The notes below the pieces were generated by a model, which worked only from the letters and a program-made list of their open reading frames with translations, was not told the DNA's origin and did not search any database. The translations under genes were made by a program, and so were the position numbers. Positions 34,403 through 42,082 of a stretch of DNA of 64,000 nucleotides are shown one piece after another (position 1 is the first letter of the stretch; the number at the start of each line of letters is the position of its first letter). The stretch comes from Flammeovirgaceae bacterium UBA2371 (GTDB lineage Bacteria; Bacteroidota; Bacteroidia; Cytophagales; Cyclobacteriaceae), in NCBI GenBank assembly GCA_002345965.1, contig DDTF01000017.1, forward strand, positions 106,065 through 170,064, in the 5' to 3' direction.

Positions 34403-36441
34403 AAACAAGCTGCTGGCTTTGCTTTCTTATGCTAATGGCTGAGATCACTGCCGCGCAGGAATATCCACTGAAAGAGTATGACCTTGAAAAGCTGGCCGAA
34501 GATATTTTTGCCATTCAGGATGCTGATGTCGATTATGAACTCCTTTATGAAAACCTTGCTCAAATCTTATCCAATCCAATCGATCTCAACCGGGCTTCAG
34601 CTGAACAGTTGAGATCACTTTATATTTTGAATGAAATTCAAATCAACAATCTTATCCGCTACAGGGATGAGCAGGTAAGATTGATGTCGGTGTACGAACT
34701 TCAAACCCTGCCCGGATGGGATGAAGCTACTCTATCCAGAATCATTCCCTTTGTTACTGTTCAATCCCCAAAAGAAAATGCAAGGTCTTTGTTCAACAGA
34801 ATAATCCACGAGCCCAATAATTATTTTTTGGTTCGCTACAACAGAACCCTTGAGGACAGGCGAGGTTATCTCTACAACCCTGCCTCGACTACCAACTATG
34901 AAGGCACACCGGATAGAATTTACAACCGTTTCCGGGTTGCCCGTGCCTCAGATTTCAGTTTAGGATTCACGCTGGAAAAAGATGCAGGAGAAACGTGGAA
35001 ATGGGATCCGAAAAACAAAAAATATGGTTTTGATTATACTTCCTTTCACGCGCAAGTACTCAACAAGGGTATTGTCAGCAACATCACATTGGGAGACTTT
35101 CAGGCACAATTTGGACAGGGATTAATACTGGGTGGTGGATTTGGCGTGGGTAAAGGAGCAGAAACCATCACAACAATTCGAAGAAGTAACATCGGTTTTC
35201 TTCCGTACACTTCACTGAATGAAACCGGTTTTTTCAGAGGTGCGGCCATCAGCCTCCAACCCTTAAAAGGACTGGCATTCCATGCTTTCGCCTCCCGAAA
35301 TTGGATTGACGGATCGGCAGATTCAACAGGGCTGCCGCTTACTTCCATTGCTGTGTCTGGCCTGCACCGAACGCCCAATGAATTAGCCAAAAGAAAAATC
35401 GCACTTGAAACCAACTATGGCAGCATCATGAGTTTCAAACTTCAAGCCCTTGAATTGGGTGCCATTTTTCATCGTACAGAATTTAGTCAACCCGTTCTCA
35501 GAAATCCCACCCTTTATAATCAATTCTATTTTAGCGGAGCTGCCAATACCAACGGTAGTCTTTACCTCAACTATACCTGGAACAATATCACCTTCTTTGG
35601 TGAAGTAGCGCACACCATGAATCATGGAAATGCATTGGTACTGGGAATGCTTTCCAGCCTCACACCACAGTTTGACCTGGCCTTGTCCTACAGAAATTAC
35701 GACAGGGACTTTCATTCCTTTTATGGCAACGCACTCTCCGAAAACACCACTGCACAGAATGAATCCGGCTATTACCTGGGGTGGAAATATCGGTTCAATA
35801 AACTACATCAGCTGGCAGGTTACAGTGACTTGTTTCAATTTCCATGGGTTCGCTACCGGGGCTATGCCCCTTCATCGGGTCATGAATGGCTGCTCAGGTA
35901 CACCCATCAACCCAATCGCAAGGTGACTTTTTATTTGCAGGCACGAGAAGAAAATAAAATCAGAAATCGAACAGAAAGCATTAATTTATATACCACCGAA
36001 AACGGCATCAAAAGAAACTATTGGATCAATCTGGATTATGAGGTAAGTGCTTCCTTGAGCTTTAAATCAAGGATACAATTCAGCACTTTCATTTTTGAGC
36101 ATCAACAAACGCAAGGCCTTGCCATTGTACAGGACTTGAACTGGAAATGGAAAAGAATTACCCTTTCTACCCGATATGCGTTATTCGACACCGATGATTT
36201 TGACAACCGCCAATACGTTTTTGAAAAAGATGTGTGGCTGGCCTATTCATTCCCCTTTTACAACGGATTAGGTATACGCAGTTATGCCATGATCCGGTAT
36301 GAACTGGCCAGAAAAATTGACTTGTGGTTAAAATGGTCCCGTATTCAATATGAAGGCCGGGAAACAATCGGCTCAGGGAGTGAAACGATAGAGGGCAATT
36401 CGATGAATGATGTTAAATTGCAGGCACGAATTAGGTTCTAA
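34399..36441 (+). CDS. exported helix-hairpin-helix protein with C-terminal beta-barrel
   Basis: A 680-residue protein. A signal peptide ends near residue 20 (AEITAAQ). Two helix-hairpin-helix units follow: IDLNRASAEQLRSL...EIQINNLIRYRDE (about 61-91) and SVYELQTLPGWDEATLSRI (about 97-115), the ComEA-like pattern for DNA binding. From about residue 135 to the end the sequence is a large barrel (RYNRTLED..., ending LQARIRF). An outer-membrane barrel with periplasmic DNA-binding-type repeats is unusual. DNA uptake is one possible role; interaction with another ligand is equally open. It lies in an operon with the PorV-like gene and the small peptide gene. Confidence 0.75.
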   Translation: MKTSCWLCFLMLMAEITAAQEYPLKEYDLEKLAEDIFAIQDADVDYELLYENLAQILSNPIDLNRASAEQLRSLYILNEIQINNLIRYRDEQVRLMSVYELQTLPGWDEATLSRIIPFVTVQSPKENARSLFNRIIHEPNNYFLVRYNRTLEDRRGYLYNPASTTNYEGTPDRIYNRFRVARASDFSLGFTLEKDAGETWKWDPKNKKYGFDYTSFHAQVLNKGIVSNITLGDFQAQFGQGLILGGGFGVGKGAETITTIRRSNIGFLPYTSLNETGFFRGAAISLQPLKGLAFHAFASRNWIDGSADSTGLPLTSIAVSGLHRTPNELAKRKIALETNYGSIMSFKLQALELGAIFHRTEFSQPVLRNPTLYNQFYFSGAANTNGSLYLNYTWNNITFFGEVAHTMNHGNALVLGMLSSLTPQFDLALSYRNYDRDFHSFYGNALSENTTAQNESGYYLGWKYRFNKLHQLAGYSDLFQFPWVRYRGYAPSSGHEWLLRYTHQPNRKVTFYLQAREENKIRNRTESINLYTTENGIKRNYWINLDYEVSASLSFKSRIQFSTFIFEHQQTQGLAIVQDLNWKWKRITLSTRYALFDTDDFDNRQYVFEKDVWLAYSFPFYNGLGIRSYAMIRYELARKIDLWLKWSRIQYEGRETIGSGSETIEGNSMNDVKLQARIRF

Positions 36442-36444
36442 AAA

Positions 36445-36549
36445 ATGCATGCAGTAGATCTGGTAAGTCCTTCCGTTTTGGTGGTCATGTTCATAGGATT
36501 GGTGGCTTTTGTATTCATATTCCGCTATATCTTTAAAAACAAGCGATAG
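36445..36549 (+). CDS. 34-residue single-pass membrane peptide
   Basis: ATG at 36445 starts 3 bp after the HHH gene stop and runs to TAG at 36547-36549. The peptide begins MHAVDLVSPS and has one hydrophobic helix (about residues 11-28, VLVVMFIGLVAFVFIFRY) followed by the basic tail KNKR. This predicts an inner-membrane peptide with a cytosolic C-terminus. It is too short for standard gene calling. The evidence is its position, the clean helix plus positive-inside tail, and the stop just before a strong hairpin. Expression is not shown. It could modulate the barrel proteins or be a chance ORF. Confidence 0.5.
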   Translation: MHAVDLVSPSVLVVMFIGLVAFVFIFRYIFKNKR

Positions 36550-36577
36550 TCCACCGAACTTATATCTTTCGGTGGAC
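36549..36577. terminator. strong hairpin after the HHH/small-peptide genes
   Basis: GTCCACCGA (36549-36557) and TCGGTGGAC (36569-36577) form a perfect 9-bp stem with an 11-nt loop, beginning on the last base of the small peptide's stop codon. No U-run follows on the plus strand, so it may be a factor-assisted terminator or an mRNA 3'-end stabiliser. Confidence 0.45.
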
Positions 36578-36586
36578 AACCAAGTA

Positions 36587-36666
36587 TCCTTTCACCCGCT
36601 GCTCGTACCATCGGAAGTGAACCCTGGCACCATGGAGCATGCAACCCCACACCCCGGTGAATAGGA
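36587..36666. ncRNA. candidate structured RNA element, family unknown
   Basis: An 80-nt, clearly GC-rich segment inside the 279-bp gap before the GIN gene. TCCTTTCACC (36587-36596) pairs with GGTGAATAGGA (36656-36666) in a 10-bp stem with one bulge. Inside, GCTGCTC (36598-36604) pairs with GAGCATGC (36635-36642) with one bulge. The strand is undecided because palindromic pairing reads on both. The words AAGTGAACC and AGCA recall bacterial SRP RNA, but the GGAA-capped helix 8 is absent. The rest of the gap (36667-36828) shows nothing I can name. Confidence 0.35.
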
Positions 36667-36828
36667 CCAAGCACCATTGCAGTGATCTTTTACTTTGATG
36701 TGCACTTCAGTCGTTAGCTTAACCCGGATAAAGTTTTTTGATCGAGTCTATGGGCCCTTCAGCCAAGTAAATTCCAGTTTATCGCCATATTCTGCTTACT
36801 TGCACCTTGAATAACCACGCGAATACCT

Positions 36829-37554
36829 ATGAGAACGTTACCTATTGTATTGCTTACTTTAATGGCTGTTACTGCAACTTTTGCGCAAGTCACCAAAAAA
36901 ACATTGGAACTGCCTGAATTCAAAAGTATTTATGTCAACTCCAATTATACAGTTTACTTAAAACAGACCAACAAACAAGAAGTGAAGGTAGAAGCCCTCA
37001 TGGAGATCTACGAAGCCACAGAAATCAAAGTGGAGGATGGCATATTGATGATCAATGTAGAGCGCAAACCCGATGCGCCCAACAAAAGTCTTTGGGCCAA
37101 AATTGACGACATCAAACTCAACCCTACCATGAAAGTTTATGTGAGTATGAAAGACATCAACGTACTACAAGTGAACGGAAAGGGAAGAATCATCTCTGAG
37201 AACTCAATCGCCTCCGATGATTTGGAATTGTCACTCACCGGTAGCGGATCGATGGACATAGATGTAAAAGGCAAAAAACTTACCACAGAAGTAAGCGGAT
37301 CGGGCATACTGGCTTTGAAAGGTTATGCTACTACCAACAAAATTTCACTGAGCGGGACTGGAAGCATCAATGCATTCAACTGCGAACTGGATAATGCCAC
37401 TGTAAAAGTTGGTGGCAGCGGCATTGTGGAAATAAAAGTAAACGAAACCATGGATGCCTATGTAATGGGCAGTGGTGCCATAAAACACAAAGGCAACACC
37501 AAAAAGGTTACCAAAAAGGTATATGGATCAGGGTCCATAGACCGCGCTTATTAG
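36829..37554 (+). CDS. GIN-domain (DUF2807) exported protein
   Basis: A 241-residue protein with a signal peptide ending near residue 19 (TATFAQ). The body is a right-handed beta-helix-like repeat with many G-S-G steps: LTGSGSMDIDVKG, VSGSGILALKG, LSGTGSINAFN, VGGSGIVEI, VMGSGAIKHKG, VYGSGSIDRAY. This is the head-GIN domain pattern (DUF2807), seen in surface or periplasmic proteins of Bacteroidota with unknown roles, perhaps adhesion. It appears monocistronic. The upstream gap holds the structured element described separately. Confidence 0.85.
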   Translation: MRTLPIVLLTLMAVTATFAQVTKKTLELPEFKSIYVNSNYTVYLKQTNKQEVKVEALMEIYEATEIKVEDGILMINVERKPDAPNKSLWAKIDDIKLNPTMKVYVSMKDINVLQVNGKGRIISENSIASDDLELSLTGSGSMDIDVKGKKLTTEVSGSGILALKGYATTNKISLSGTGSINAFNCELDNATVKVGGSGIVEIKVNETMDAYVMGSGAIKHKGNTKKVTKKVYGSGSIDRAY

Positions 37555-37567
37555 CAGGACCAACCTC

Positions 37568-37613
37568 GGTTGTTTTCAGTAACGAAGCTCGTTATCTTGC
37601 TTTGAAAACAACC
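37568..37613. promoter_or_regulatory. long palindrome in the nitrilase 5' region
   Basis: GGTTGTTTTCA (37568-37578) pairs with TGAAAACAACC (37603-37613), and an inner TAACGA-AGC-TCGTTA hairpin (37580-37594) sits inside. The palindrome ends 5 bp before the start codon. A possible promoter, TTG at 37570-37572 and TATCTTGC at 37593-37600 (20 bp apart), overlaps it. It may be an operator, an mRNA structure over the ribosome site, or the terminator of the GIN gene. Confidence 0.45.
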
Positions 37614-37618
37614 TCAGT

Positions 37619-38530
37619 ATGTTCCATTACAAAGTGGCCGTTGTTCAGGCGGCCCCTCACCTCTTTGACAAGAAAAAAACCATTGAAAAGATAAGGGTAC
37701 TTACCCGGGAGGCAGCCGCGCAAAAGGCTGAACTCATTCTCTTCCCGGAAGTATTCATCCCCGGCTATCCAAGAGGTTTGTCCTTTGGTACGGTGGTAGG
37801 CAGCCGCAGTCCCGAAGGACGCGAGCTTTTTCTTACTTACTGGGAAAATGCCATTGAAGTACCCGGACCTGATGTAGATGAGCTGGCTAAAATTGCCAAA
37901 GAAGCAAAAGCATTTTTGATCCTTGGTGTTACCGAAAAAGACACCATCAGTGATACCTTGTATTGTTCCCTGCTTTACTTTTCTCCTCAAGGCGAGCTGC
38001 TGGGCAAACACCGTAAGATAAAACCTACAGCAGCTGAACGCATCATTTGGGGTGAAGGAGACGGCAAAGACCTGAAAGTATTCAATACCACTCATGGCAA
38101 AATGGGAGGTTTGATCTGTTGGGAAAATTATATGCCCCTGGCGCGTATGGCACTCTATCAACAAGGTATTGAAGTTTACCTGGCACCTACTGCAGACTGC
38201 CGCCAAAGCTGGCAGGCAACACTGGAACACATTGCCTGTGAGGGAAGGTGTTATGTATTGGGGTGCAACCAGTATGTGACCAAAGCTCAATACCCTGAAG
38301 CTTTGCAAAAAGAAGTAGCCGATCTACCTTCACTGATGTGTAGTGGAGGTAGCGTTATCATTTCCCCTTTGGGCCAAGTATTGGCCGGCCCGCTATTCAG
38401 CGAAGAAGGGATCTTATATGCAGACATTGACCATCGAGAAGTGGTTAAATCAAAAATGGATTTTGATGTCATTGGTCATTACGCACGGCCGGATATTTTT
38501 GAATTTCATCTAAAACACAACAATGGATAA
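37619..38530 (+). CDS. nitrilase-type carbon-nitrogen hydrolase
   Basis: A 303-residue enzyme. The Glu-Lys-Cys triad is visible: Glu44 in LFPEVFIPGYP, Lys133 in KHRKIKPT and Cys167 in GGLICWENYMP. The GYPRG and AERIIWGEGDG patterns and the length fit true nitrilases (branch 1), which turn nitriles into acids and ammonia, rather than the amidase branches. Cytosolic. The neighbouring NTF2-like gene overlaps its 3' end by 8 bp, so the pair is co-translated. A long palindrome sits just before the start. Confidence 0.88.
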   Translation: MFHYKVAVVQAAPHLFDKKKTIEKIRVLTREAAAQKAELILFPEVFIPGYPRGLSFGTVVGSRSPEGRELFLTYWENAIEVPGPDVDELAKIAKEAKAFLILGVTEKDTISDTLYCSLLYFSPQGELLGKHRKIKPTAAERIIWGEGDGKDLKVFNTTHGKMGGLICWENYMPLARMALYQQGIEVYLAPTADCRQSWQATLEHIACEGRCYVLGCNQYVTKAQYPEALQKEVADLPSLMCSGGSVIISPLGQVLAGPLFSEEGILYADIDHREVVKSKMDFDVIGHYARPDIFEFHLKHNNG

Positions 38531-39002
38531 CGCGCAAGTGATCAAAAATTTCTACCAGGCATTTCAAAACAAGGACTGGGAGGCTATGCAAAAGTGTTAT
38601 CACCATGAGGTTCATTTTAGTGATCCGGTATTCCCCCATCTGCATGGGCAACAAGCCAAAGCGATGTGGCACATGTTGGTGGCTGCTTCTACCGATTTGA
38701 AGATTACTTTTTCTAATGTAACAGCCCATGATGACAGAGGCAGTTGCCATTGGGAGGCTGAGTACACCTTTTCCAAAACTGGCCGACTGGTTCACAACGC
38801 AATAAAGGCTGAATTTGAATTCAAAGACGGAAGAATAATCCGACACACCGATAGCTTTGATCTTTGGAAGTGGAGTAAAATGGCACTTGGCATCTCGGGG
38901 ATTCTTTTGGGATGGTCGCCTTTTATGAAACAAAAGATAAGGACGATGGCAGGCCAAAATCTGCACAATTTTATTGCCAAAAATACCTCCTATCAATCCT
39001 AA
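38523..39002 (+). CDS. NTF2/SnoaL-like protein
   Basis: A 159-residue protein. The N-terminal pattern VIKNFYQAFQNKDWEAMQKCYHHEVHFSDP is typical of SnoaL-like members of the NTF2 fold (small cone-shaped domains acting as isomerases, hydrolases or ligand binders). About residues 5-115 form the fold. A C-terminal helix (WSPFMKQKIRTMAG) follows. Function cannot be assigned; a link to nitrile or acid metabolism is suggested only by the 8-bp overlap with the nitrilase gene. Confidence 0.75.
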   Translation: MDNAQVIKNFYQAFQNKDWEAMQKCYHHEVHFSDPVFPHLHGQQAKAMWHMLVAASTDLKITFSNVTAHDDRGSCHWEAEYTFSKTGRLVHNAIKAEFEFKDGRIIRHTDSFDLWKWSKMALGISGILLGWSPFMKQKIRTMAGQNLHNFIAKNTSYQS

Positions 39003-39036
39003 AAGTGCCTTTAAAGCACTTTTTGGCCTTTTTTAT
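39001..39036 (+). terminator. intrinsic terminator after the NTF2-like gene
   Basis: AAAAGTGC (39001-39008) and GCACTTTT (39016-39023) form an 8-bp stem with a 7-nt loop, followed by a T-rich tract. The stem starts on the last bases of the stop codon. Confidence 0.75.
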
Positions 39037-39063
39037 AAGAAAAGGAATTCACAAAAATTATTA

Positions 39064-39071
39064 TACCTTTG
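39064..39071 (+). promoter_or_regulatory. predicted -7 element for the RRM gene, with about 100-nt leader
   Basis: TACCTTTG is an exact TAnnTTTG match; no clear TTTG lies at -33. The start would leave a leader of about 100 nt. Two copies of ATTGTAAC-CTTAA-like text occur in it (around 39112 and 39151). Confidence 0.4.
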
Positions 39072-39132
39072 TTTAGGCGAAACTCATAATTACCTTATTG
39101 AGGTGATACACATTGTAACCTTAATCCGATAA

Positions 39133-39180
39133 ATGAAGTTAGCCTTTAATAATTGTAACTTAATTTCTCAACACAGATGA
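39133..39180 (+). CDS. possible 15-codon leader ORF of the RRM gene
   Basis: ATG at 39133 opens a 15-codon frame whose TGA (39178-39180) overlaps the RRM start as ATGA. The peptide begins MKLAFNNCNL. Overlap of this type fits translational coupling of a leader peptide to the main gene. It could be chance in a 170-bp gap; no conservation data are available here. Confidence 0.3.
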   Translation: MKLAFNNCNLISQHR

Positions 39181-39458
39181 ACATTTACGTAGCCAACATT
39201 CCCTGGAAGGCAACAGAAGAAGAACTCAAGGCGCTTTTTGCAGAGTACGGTGAAATCGATTCAGCAAAAATTATCACGGACAAATTTACCCAGAGAAGCC
39301 GAGGATTTGGTTTCGTGGAAATGAAAGACGATGACGCTGCCCGCAGAGCAATCACAGAATTAAACGGCCATGATTTCATGGGCAAAAATCTGGTTGTGAA
39401 CGAAGCGCGACCCAAAGAAGACCGCGGTGGAAGCGGTGGTGGTGGATACAGACGCTAG
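39177..39458 (+). CDS. RRM-domain RNA-binding protein
   Basis: A 93-residue protein that is almost only one RNA recognition motif. RNP2 is IYVANI (3-8) and RNP1 is RGFGFVEM (42-49), followed by a Gly-rich basic tail (DRGGSGGGGYRR). Such short RRM proteins are common in Bacteroidota and cyanobacteria, where they act as RNA chaperones or global post-transcriptional regulators. A long leader (about 100 nt from the predicted promoter) and a leader ORF suggest regulation at the RNA level. The gene ends before a strong hairpin terminator. Confidence 0.92.
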   Translation: MNIYVANIPWKATEEELKALFAEYGEIDSAKIITDKFTQRSRGFGFVEMKDDDAARRAITELNGHDFMGKNLVVNEARPKEDRGGSGGGGYRR

Positions 39459-39499
39459 TAGTAAAAGATAAAGAGTCGGGATCGTCCGCCTCTCCCCAT

Positions 39500-39541
39500 A
39501 ATCCTGTTCTATTCGCTACGTAGCGACTGGACAGGATTTTT
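39500..39541 (+). terminator. terminator of the RRM gene overlapping the permease 3' end
   Basis: AATCCTGT (39500-39507) pairs with ACAGGATT (39531-39538), enclosing a perfect palindrome TCGCTACGTAGCGA (39513-39526), then T-rich sequence. It lies inside the last codons of the convergent permease gene. Confidence 0.75.
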
Positions 39542-41956
39542 TATTGCCGCCTTCACAGACTGGAAACTAACTGTAATCCACGCTACCAGGAAAGCTGCGC
39601 CTCCCGATAATAAAAACACCCAAACACCTATACGAATGCGATAGGCAAAATTCTGCAACCACCAATTCTCCATCACCAACCACGCTACGGGTATTGCCAT
39701 TACAAAAGAAATTAAAATCATTTTAGTAAAATCCTTAGAGAGCAGAACCAGGATCTTTCCTACACTCGCACCCAATACTTTTCTGATTCCTATCTCTTTG
39801 GTACGCAGGCTTGCTGTGTAAGCAGACAAGGCAAACAATCCGATACAGGCAACAAAGATGGCTAAACCGGAAAATACCGCGAATAACTTCCCCGTTCTTT
39901 GGTCAGCTTCGTATTTGGCATCGATGTCCTGATCCAGAAAAGTAAACTTAAATGGTTGCTCTGGTACGAGTTGTCTCCACTTGGCTTCAGCCGCTTCGAT
40001 GGCTTGAGGTACTTCACCTGGTTTTACCCGTGCCAACACATAACTGACTCCGCCTCCAAAGGCTTCATTACTTTGAATTACCAGAGGAGTTACCTGATCT
40101 CTCAGGGTTTGAAAATTGAAATCCTTTACAATACCGATAATAGTAAATTTCAAAGAAACATTCCCGTCTTGTGTTTGGCGGATGTTATTGAGTTTCCTGC
40201 CTATGGGCTGATCAAAACCCATGACCCTCACTGCGGATTCATTAAGTACCAGGGAGAGGGAATCATTGGTGGCTTCAGAAAACCATTTTCCATCCACCAG
40301 CTCTAAACCCAATACCTCTGGCATCCGGTCACTCAATACCATGGATTTGGTAGTCAATATTTCTGATGATCCTTCCGGTTGAAATTGTATACCAAAAAAG
40401 TCTCCTACCCTGCCAGGCAACGAAACGGTACCAGACGCATCCACAAATGGAGCAGCTCTTTTTAATTCTTCTATGTAGGTTTTGGCCATTTGCGGCTCAA
40501 GGTTAAACACCCTTTCTACCACTAACATTTGTTCTTTATCAAATCCCAAGGATTTTTCACGCATGAACGTCATCTGCTGCTGTATCACCAGCGTTCCGAT
40601 CATCAGTATGATTGATATCCAGAATTGAAAAATGACCAAACCATTTCTTATCCACTGCCCCTGTTGATGCCCGGTAAAGTTTCCTTTCATCACCACCACA
40701 GGATTGAAGGAAGACAACACAAAAGCAGGATAAATCCCAGCCATTAACCCAACAAAAGCAGTGAGCAAAAGCAATAGTAAAATATTAGCAGGATTAAATA
40801 CCAATGCAAGTGATTTACCTGTGAGCTCATTAAAGTAAGGCAGTGCGAGATAGATGATCATCACCGCAAAAAGTACCCCAATCAAACTCAACACAAAAGA
40901 CTCTGTAAGAAACTGGTACACCAAATGTCGTTTGAAGGAGCCCATGGTTTTGCGTACTCCCACCTCTTTGGCACGTTCAGCAGAACGCGCTGTGGACAGG
41001 TTCATAAAATTGATGCAGGCAATAAAAAGTATAAGGATGGCTACCGAAATCATGATGTACACGGATGTGCTGTTGCCTCCTGGATCCATCTTTCCTTCCA
41101 GATTAGTAGGATCCAAATGAATGGATTTAATGGGTTGCAGGAAATACCTGTAGCCGTTCCCCTCTTTCTTATAGTCCTCCCACGACTTTCCTAGGTCACG
41201 TTCTATTTGAGCCGAAGCATAGGTGTCTACCATGCGGGGGAGCTTTGCCTCCAACGCCTTGTAATCTGTGCCGGGAGCAAGCTTAAAGTAGCAGTGCGCA
41301 GAAAAACTGGTGAAGTTTTCTACGTTCACAAAAGGAAAAGTTTGCAACGACACGAGTATATCAAATCTCATGTGAGAGTTGTCGGGTACATCTTCGCACA
41401 CACCCGTCACATTAAACTCTCCAAATTGAGTGGAAATCACCTTCCCGATTGGGTCCTCGTCTCCAAAATATCTTTTGGCAGTACGCTCCGTCATCACCAT
41501 GTCATTGGCATTGCGCAACAAAGTAGCTTGATTGCCTTTGATGATCTTAAAACTGAAAATGGAGAAGAAGTTACTGTCGGTGGCAAAAACCTTGTTCTCT
41601 TCAAACTCCTTCTTTTCATCTTTTTCATCCTTATAAGAGATGACTGTATTGGGGAAAGGCCCAACCAAAAGGGTTGCACTTTCAATCTCTGCATAGTCTT
41701 TTACCGCCACTTTGGCGAAGGAATGCGGTATGGTGGAATAGAACGTGGCGTGATCAGGATATTTTCTTTCCAACACCAATTTGTGGATTTGGTCAGCATT
41801 CTTAAAAAAACGGTCGTAAGAAAATTCATTTTGCACAAACATTGCTATGAGTAAGCAACTGGCAATGCCTACAGCCAAGCCTGCGATATTGATCAGGGTG
41901 AATACTTTTTTCCGTAGCAATGCCCGTATGGCAAGTTTCAGGTTACTTTTAAGCAT
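39509..41956 (-). CDS. ABC transporter permease, MacB/FtsX type, duplicated
   Basis: An 815-residue inner-membrane protein with two FtsX/MacB-like halves. The first half has the N-terminal helix (VFTLINIAGLAVGIASCLLIAMFV), a MacB periplasmic domain (about 45-285) and three more helices (about 290-420). The N-terminal pattern repeats at about 430, with a second periplasmic domain and a final three helices with TKEIGIRKVLGAS. This layout occurs in Bacteroidota permeases without a nearby ATPase, as here: no ABC ATPase gene is in the window. Likely role: mechanotransmission or export of a lipid, peptide or antibiotic. Monocistronic. Confidence 0.88.
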   Translation of the reverse strand: MLKSNLKLAIRALLRKKVFTLINIAGLAVGIASCLLIAMFVQNEFSYDRFFKNADQIHKLVLERKYPDHATFYSTIPHSFAKVAVKDYAEIESATLLVGPFPNTVISYKDEKDEKKEFEENKVFATDSNFFSIFSFKIIKGNQATLLRNANDMVMTERTAKRYFGDEDPIGKVISTQFGEFNVTGVCEDVPDNSHMRFDILVSLQTFPFVNVENFTSFSAHCYFKLAPGTDYKALEAKLPRMVDTYASAQIERDLGKSWEDYKKEGNGYRYFLQPIKSIHLDPTNLEGKMDPGGNSTSVYIMISVAILILFIACINFMNLSTARSAERAKEVGVRKTMGSFKRHLVYQFLTESFVLSLIGVLFAVMIIYLALPYFNELTGKSLALVFNPANILLLLLLTAFVGLMAGIYPAFVLSSFNPVVVMKGNFTGHQQGQWIRNGLVIFQFWISIILMIGTLVIQQQMTFMREKSLGFDKEQMLVVERVFNLEPQMAKTYIEELKRAAPFVDASGTVSLPGRVGDFFGIQFQPEGSSEILTTKSMVLSDRMPEVLGLELVDGKWFSEATNDSLSLVLNESAVRVMGFDQPIGRKLNNIRQTQDGNVSLKFTIIGIVKDFNFQTLRDQVTPLVIQSNEAFGGGVSYVLARVKPGEVPQAIEAAEAKWRQLVPEQPFKFTFLDQDIDAKYEADQRTGKLFAVFSGLAIFVACIGLFALSAYTASLRTKEIGIRKVLGASVGKILVLLSKDFTKMILISFVMAIPVAWLVMENWWLQNFAYRIRIGVWVFLLSGGAAFLVAWITVSFQSVKAAIKNPVQSLRSE

Positions 41957-42082
41957 AATGTCGGAGATTAGAGATTGCTTGCATTTCGTTGGAATAAATT
42001 ACGAAAAAATAGCTGCTGGCGTTGTGGCAACAAGTCCCTTTATCTGAAAAACAAGCTTATACAGGCTGTAAACGTAGTTTTA

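Noticed and set aside
36587..36666. Possible SRP (4.5S) RNA
   Set aside because: Words such as AAGTGAACC and AGCA fit, but the GGAA-capped helix 8 that defines SRP RNA is not present; kept only as an unnamed structured element.
36550..36710. Open minus-strand frame through the GC-rich element
   Set aside because: It is open in one frame, but it has no clear start codon, domain or operon partner; its openness is better explained by composition.
37592..38308. 238-codon frame antisense to the nitrilase gene
   Set aside because: It mirrors the nitrilase codons; the nitrilase has the full catalytic triad and the antisense peptide matches nothing.
41207..41854. 215-codon frame antisense to the FtsX-type permease
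   Set aside because: A shadow of the permease reading frame; no independent signal such as a start context or domain.
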